From JAVVHH01 sp050954595 (lineage in GTDB: Bacteria; Pseudomonadota; Alphaproteobacteria; Acetobacterales; Acetobacteraceae): a stretch of DNA of 15,472 nt. Numbering within the stretch: position 1 is the stretch's first letter; every line of letters starts with the position of its first letter. Positions 13,899-15,472 of the stretch are shown here, piece by piece. Under the pieces are notes generated by a model. That model was given only the letters and a program-made list of their open reading frames with translations. It was not told where the DNA came from and made no database searches. Made by a program: the position numbers and the translations under genes. The stretch spans positions 1-15,472 of the forward strand of contig JBPBQE010000463.1 of assembly GCA_050954595.1 (NCBI GenBank), given 5' to 3'.

Positions 13899-15472
13899 AT
13901 GCTGACCCGCCGCAGCCTTCTGGCCGTCGCCGCCGTCGCTCCTCTGGCTGCTCCCTCCCTCGCCCGTGCTGCCGGCAGCACGACGATCAAATTCATCCCT
14001 CAGTCGGATCTGACCATCCTCGATCCGCTCTGGACCACCGCCTACGTCACCCGCAATCACGGCCTGATGGTGTTCGACACGCTCTATGGCGGCGATGCCG
14101 CCTACACCGCGCAACCGCAGATGATCGCCGGCCACACGGTCGGCAATGACGGCAAGGAGTGGCGCATGACCCTGCGCCCCGGCCTGAAGTTCCATGACGG
14201 CACTCCGGTCCTGGCGCGCGACTGTGTCGCCAGCATCAAGCGCTGGGGTAAGCGCGACACCGCCGGCCAGACTGTCCTGGCCTATATCGACGAGCTCTCC
14301 GCCGCCGATGACAGGACGATCGTATTCAAACTGAAGCAGCCGCTGGCGTTGCTCCCCGACATGCTCGGCAAGGTCGGCGGCAACATCTGCGCCATCATGC
14401 CCGAGCGCCTGGCCAACACCGACCCATTCACCCAAGTCACCGAGATGGTGGGCAGCGGCCCGTTCAAGTTCATCGCATCCGAACGGATGGTCGGCAGCTT
14501 GATCGCCTACGAGAAATTCACCGATTACGTCCCGCGGGAAAGCGGCACGCCAAGTTGGACATCCGGCCCCAAGCGCGCCTTCATCGACCGTGTCGAATGG
14601 CACCCCATTCCCGACCTCGCCACCGCGGCGGCCGCGATGCAGAGCAAGGAGATGGATTGGTGGGAGACCGTCAGCGCCGACATGATGCCGCTGCTGAAAA
14701 ACCAGAAATCCCAAATCGCCGACCCCACCGGCTACATGGGCACCCTGCGGATGAATGAGCTCATCCCGCCCTTCGACAACCCGGCGATCCGCCGCGTCCT
14801 GCTCCAGATCGTCGACCAGACCGACTACATGCAGGCCGTCGCCGGCACCGACCCTAAACTGATTCACACGCCTGCCGGATATTTCTGCCCCGGCCTGCCC
14901 ATGGCCAGCTCGGCAGGCCTGGACGTCTTCACCAAACCGCGCGACTTCACCGCCGCCAAGAAGGCCCTCGCCGACGCCGGCTACAACGGTGAGAAAGTCG
15001 TGCTCATGGCCGCCTCCGACCTGGCCAACCTCAAAGCGCTCGGCGACGTTTCGGCCGACCTTCTGGCCCGCGCCGGCTTCAACGTCGACTACCAGGTGCT
15101 CGACTGGGGCACTGTGGTTCAACGCCGCACGCGCAAGGAGCCGGTCGCCCAGGGCGGCTGGAACATCTTCGGCACCTTCTGGTCCGGCCTCGACCAGGCC
15201 AACCCGGTCAGCAACGCCTTCCTGCGCGCCGTCGGCGACGGCGGCATGTTCGGCTGGCCCAAGAGCGACAAGATCGAAGCTCTCCGCCAGCAATGGCTCG
15301 ATGCGCCCGACCTGGCCGCGCAAAAAGCTCTGGCGGTCCAGCTTCAGGAGCAGGCGCTGATCGACGTTCCCTACGTCCCCGTTGGCCAATACTTCTTCTC
15401 GACCGTGTTCCAGAACAACATCAGCGGCGTCCTCGACGGCCCACCCTTATTCTGGAACGTCAAGAAGACTTA
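13899..15472 (+). CDS. ABC transporter substrate-binding protein, SBP_bac_5 (peptide/nickel type), Tat-exported
   Basis: 524 codons are open to the right edge, where the last two bases are TA; one more base would most likely complete a TAA or TAG stop, so the protein is probably whole. The N-terminus LTRRSLLAVAAVAPLAAPSLARA is a twin-arginine (Tat) signal with cleavage near residue 24, pointing to export in folded form. The mature protein follows the DppA/OppA plan: DLTILDPLWTTAYVTRNHG, MVFDTLYGGDAAY, WRMTLRPGLKFHDGTPV (family hallmark), then VGSGPFKFI and YEKFTDYVPRESGTP, and in the C-terminal lobe DNPAIRRVLLQIVDQTDYM. GGAGA lies eight bases before the ATG. Family members bind oligopeptides, glutathione, sugars or nickel. 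Its permease and ATPase genes would be expected just to the right, outside the window. Confidence 0.93.
   Translation, partial: MLTRRSLLAVAAVAPLAAPSLARAAGSTTIKFIPQSDLTILDPLWTTAYVTRNHGLMVFDTLYGGDAAYTAQPQMIAGHTVGNDGKEWRMTLRPGLKFHDGTPVLARDCVASIKRWGKRDTAGQTVLAYIDELSAADDRTIVFKLKQPLALLPDMLGKVGGNICAIMPERLANTDPFTQVTEMVGSGPFKFIASERMVGSLIAYEKFTDYVPRESGTPSWTSGPKRAFIDRVEWHPIPDLATAAAAMQSKEMDWWETVSADMMPLLKNQKSQIADPTGYMGTLRMNELIPPFDNPAIRRVLLQIVDQTDYMQAVAGTDPKLIHTPAGYFCPGLPMASSAGLDVFTKPRDFTAAKKALADAGYNGEKVVLMAASDLANLKALGDVSADLLARAGFNVDYQVLDWGTVVQRRTRKEPVAQGGWNIFGTFWSGLDQANPVSNAFLRAVGDGGMFGWPKSDKIEALRQQWLDAPDLAAQKALAVQLQEQALIDVPYVPVGQYFFSTVFQNNISGVLDGPPLFWNVKKT

Noticed and set aside
13866..15389. 507-codon open frame on the minus strand opposite the SBP_bac_5 gene
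   Set aside because: The plus strand encodes a full binding protein with Tat signal and family motifs. The minus frame has low-complexity Gly/Asp/Val-rich text with no domain, as expected from the antisense of GC-ending codons.

Overview
The window is GC-rich, densely packed bacterial DNA with GC-ending codon use and many GTG starts. Gene content (several ABC uptake systems, GntR/FCD regulator, M20D amidohydrolase, FAH-family enzyme, LLM oxidoreductase, SDR) and a REP-like hairpin of the GTCATTGCGAG...GCAATCCAG type suggest an alphaproteobacterium, perhaps Rhodospirillales/Acetobacteraceae. That placement is inference from style and content; there is no rRNA or marker gene here. I see no tRNA, CRISPR array, integrase, transposase or phage gene. 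No intergenic gap exceeds about 180 bases.

Layout, left to right. (1) 1-1568, minus strand: the start of a secreted beta-propeller protein (cut by the window edge), and an unaccompanied Peripla_BP_6 (branched-chain amino-acid/amide type) binding protein, with a strong hairpin between them. (2) 1715-3127, plus: an AbgB-like M20D amidohydrolase, divergent from the binding protein. (3) 3137-4207, minus: a membrane-anchored SPFH/band-7 protein ending 9 bases from the amidohydrolase stop. (4) 4371-5423, plus: a luciferase-like (LLM) flavin oxidoreductase. (5) 5498-8395, plus: a complete polar amino-acid ABC importer (binding protein, two permeases, ATPase) in one tight operon. (6) 8403-8515: a REP-like inverted repeat, then 8571-10264, plus: a two-gene ABC-2 exporter closely resembling E. 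coli YadG/YadH. (7) 10286-11820, minus: a GntR/FCD regulator coupled by a one-base overlap to a fumarylacetoacetate-hydrolase-family enzyme, with a candidate operator upstream. (8) 11941-12585, minus: a SAM methyltransferase with an atypical glycine-poor motif I, divergent from (9) 12674-13495, plus: an SDR dehydrogenase, followed by a 77-residue acidic protein of unknown function and a hairpin. (10) 13899-15472, plus: a Tat-exported SBP_bac_5 (peptide/nickel type) binding protein, open to the last base and probably missing only the final base of its stop codon.

Taken together this looks like a nutrient scavenging and small-molecule catabolism region: three binding proteins of different fold classes, hydrolases and oxidoreductases that could process imported amides or ring-cleavage products, and one local regulator. 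Only the amino-acid importer, the YadGH-like pair and the GntR-FAH pair are clearly linked by gene structure; other functional links are inference. I did not find convincing evidence of a new defence, mobile or biosynthetic system. The items most worth a second look are the Shine-Dalgarno-sequestering hairpin of the methyltransferase, the palindrome before the GntR gene, the REP-like element, the 77-residue acidic protein and the 37-codon ORF before the SPFH gene.
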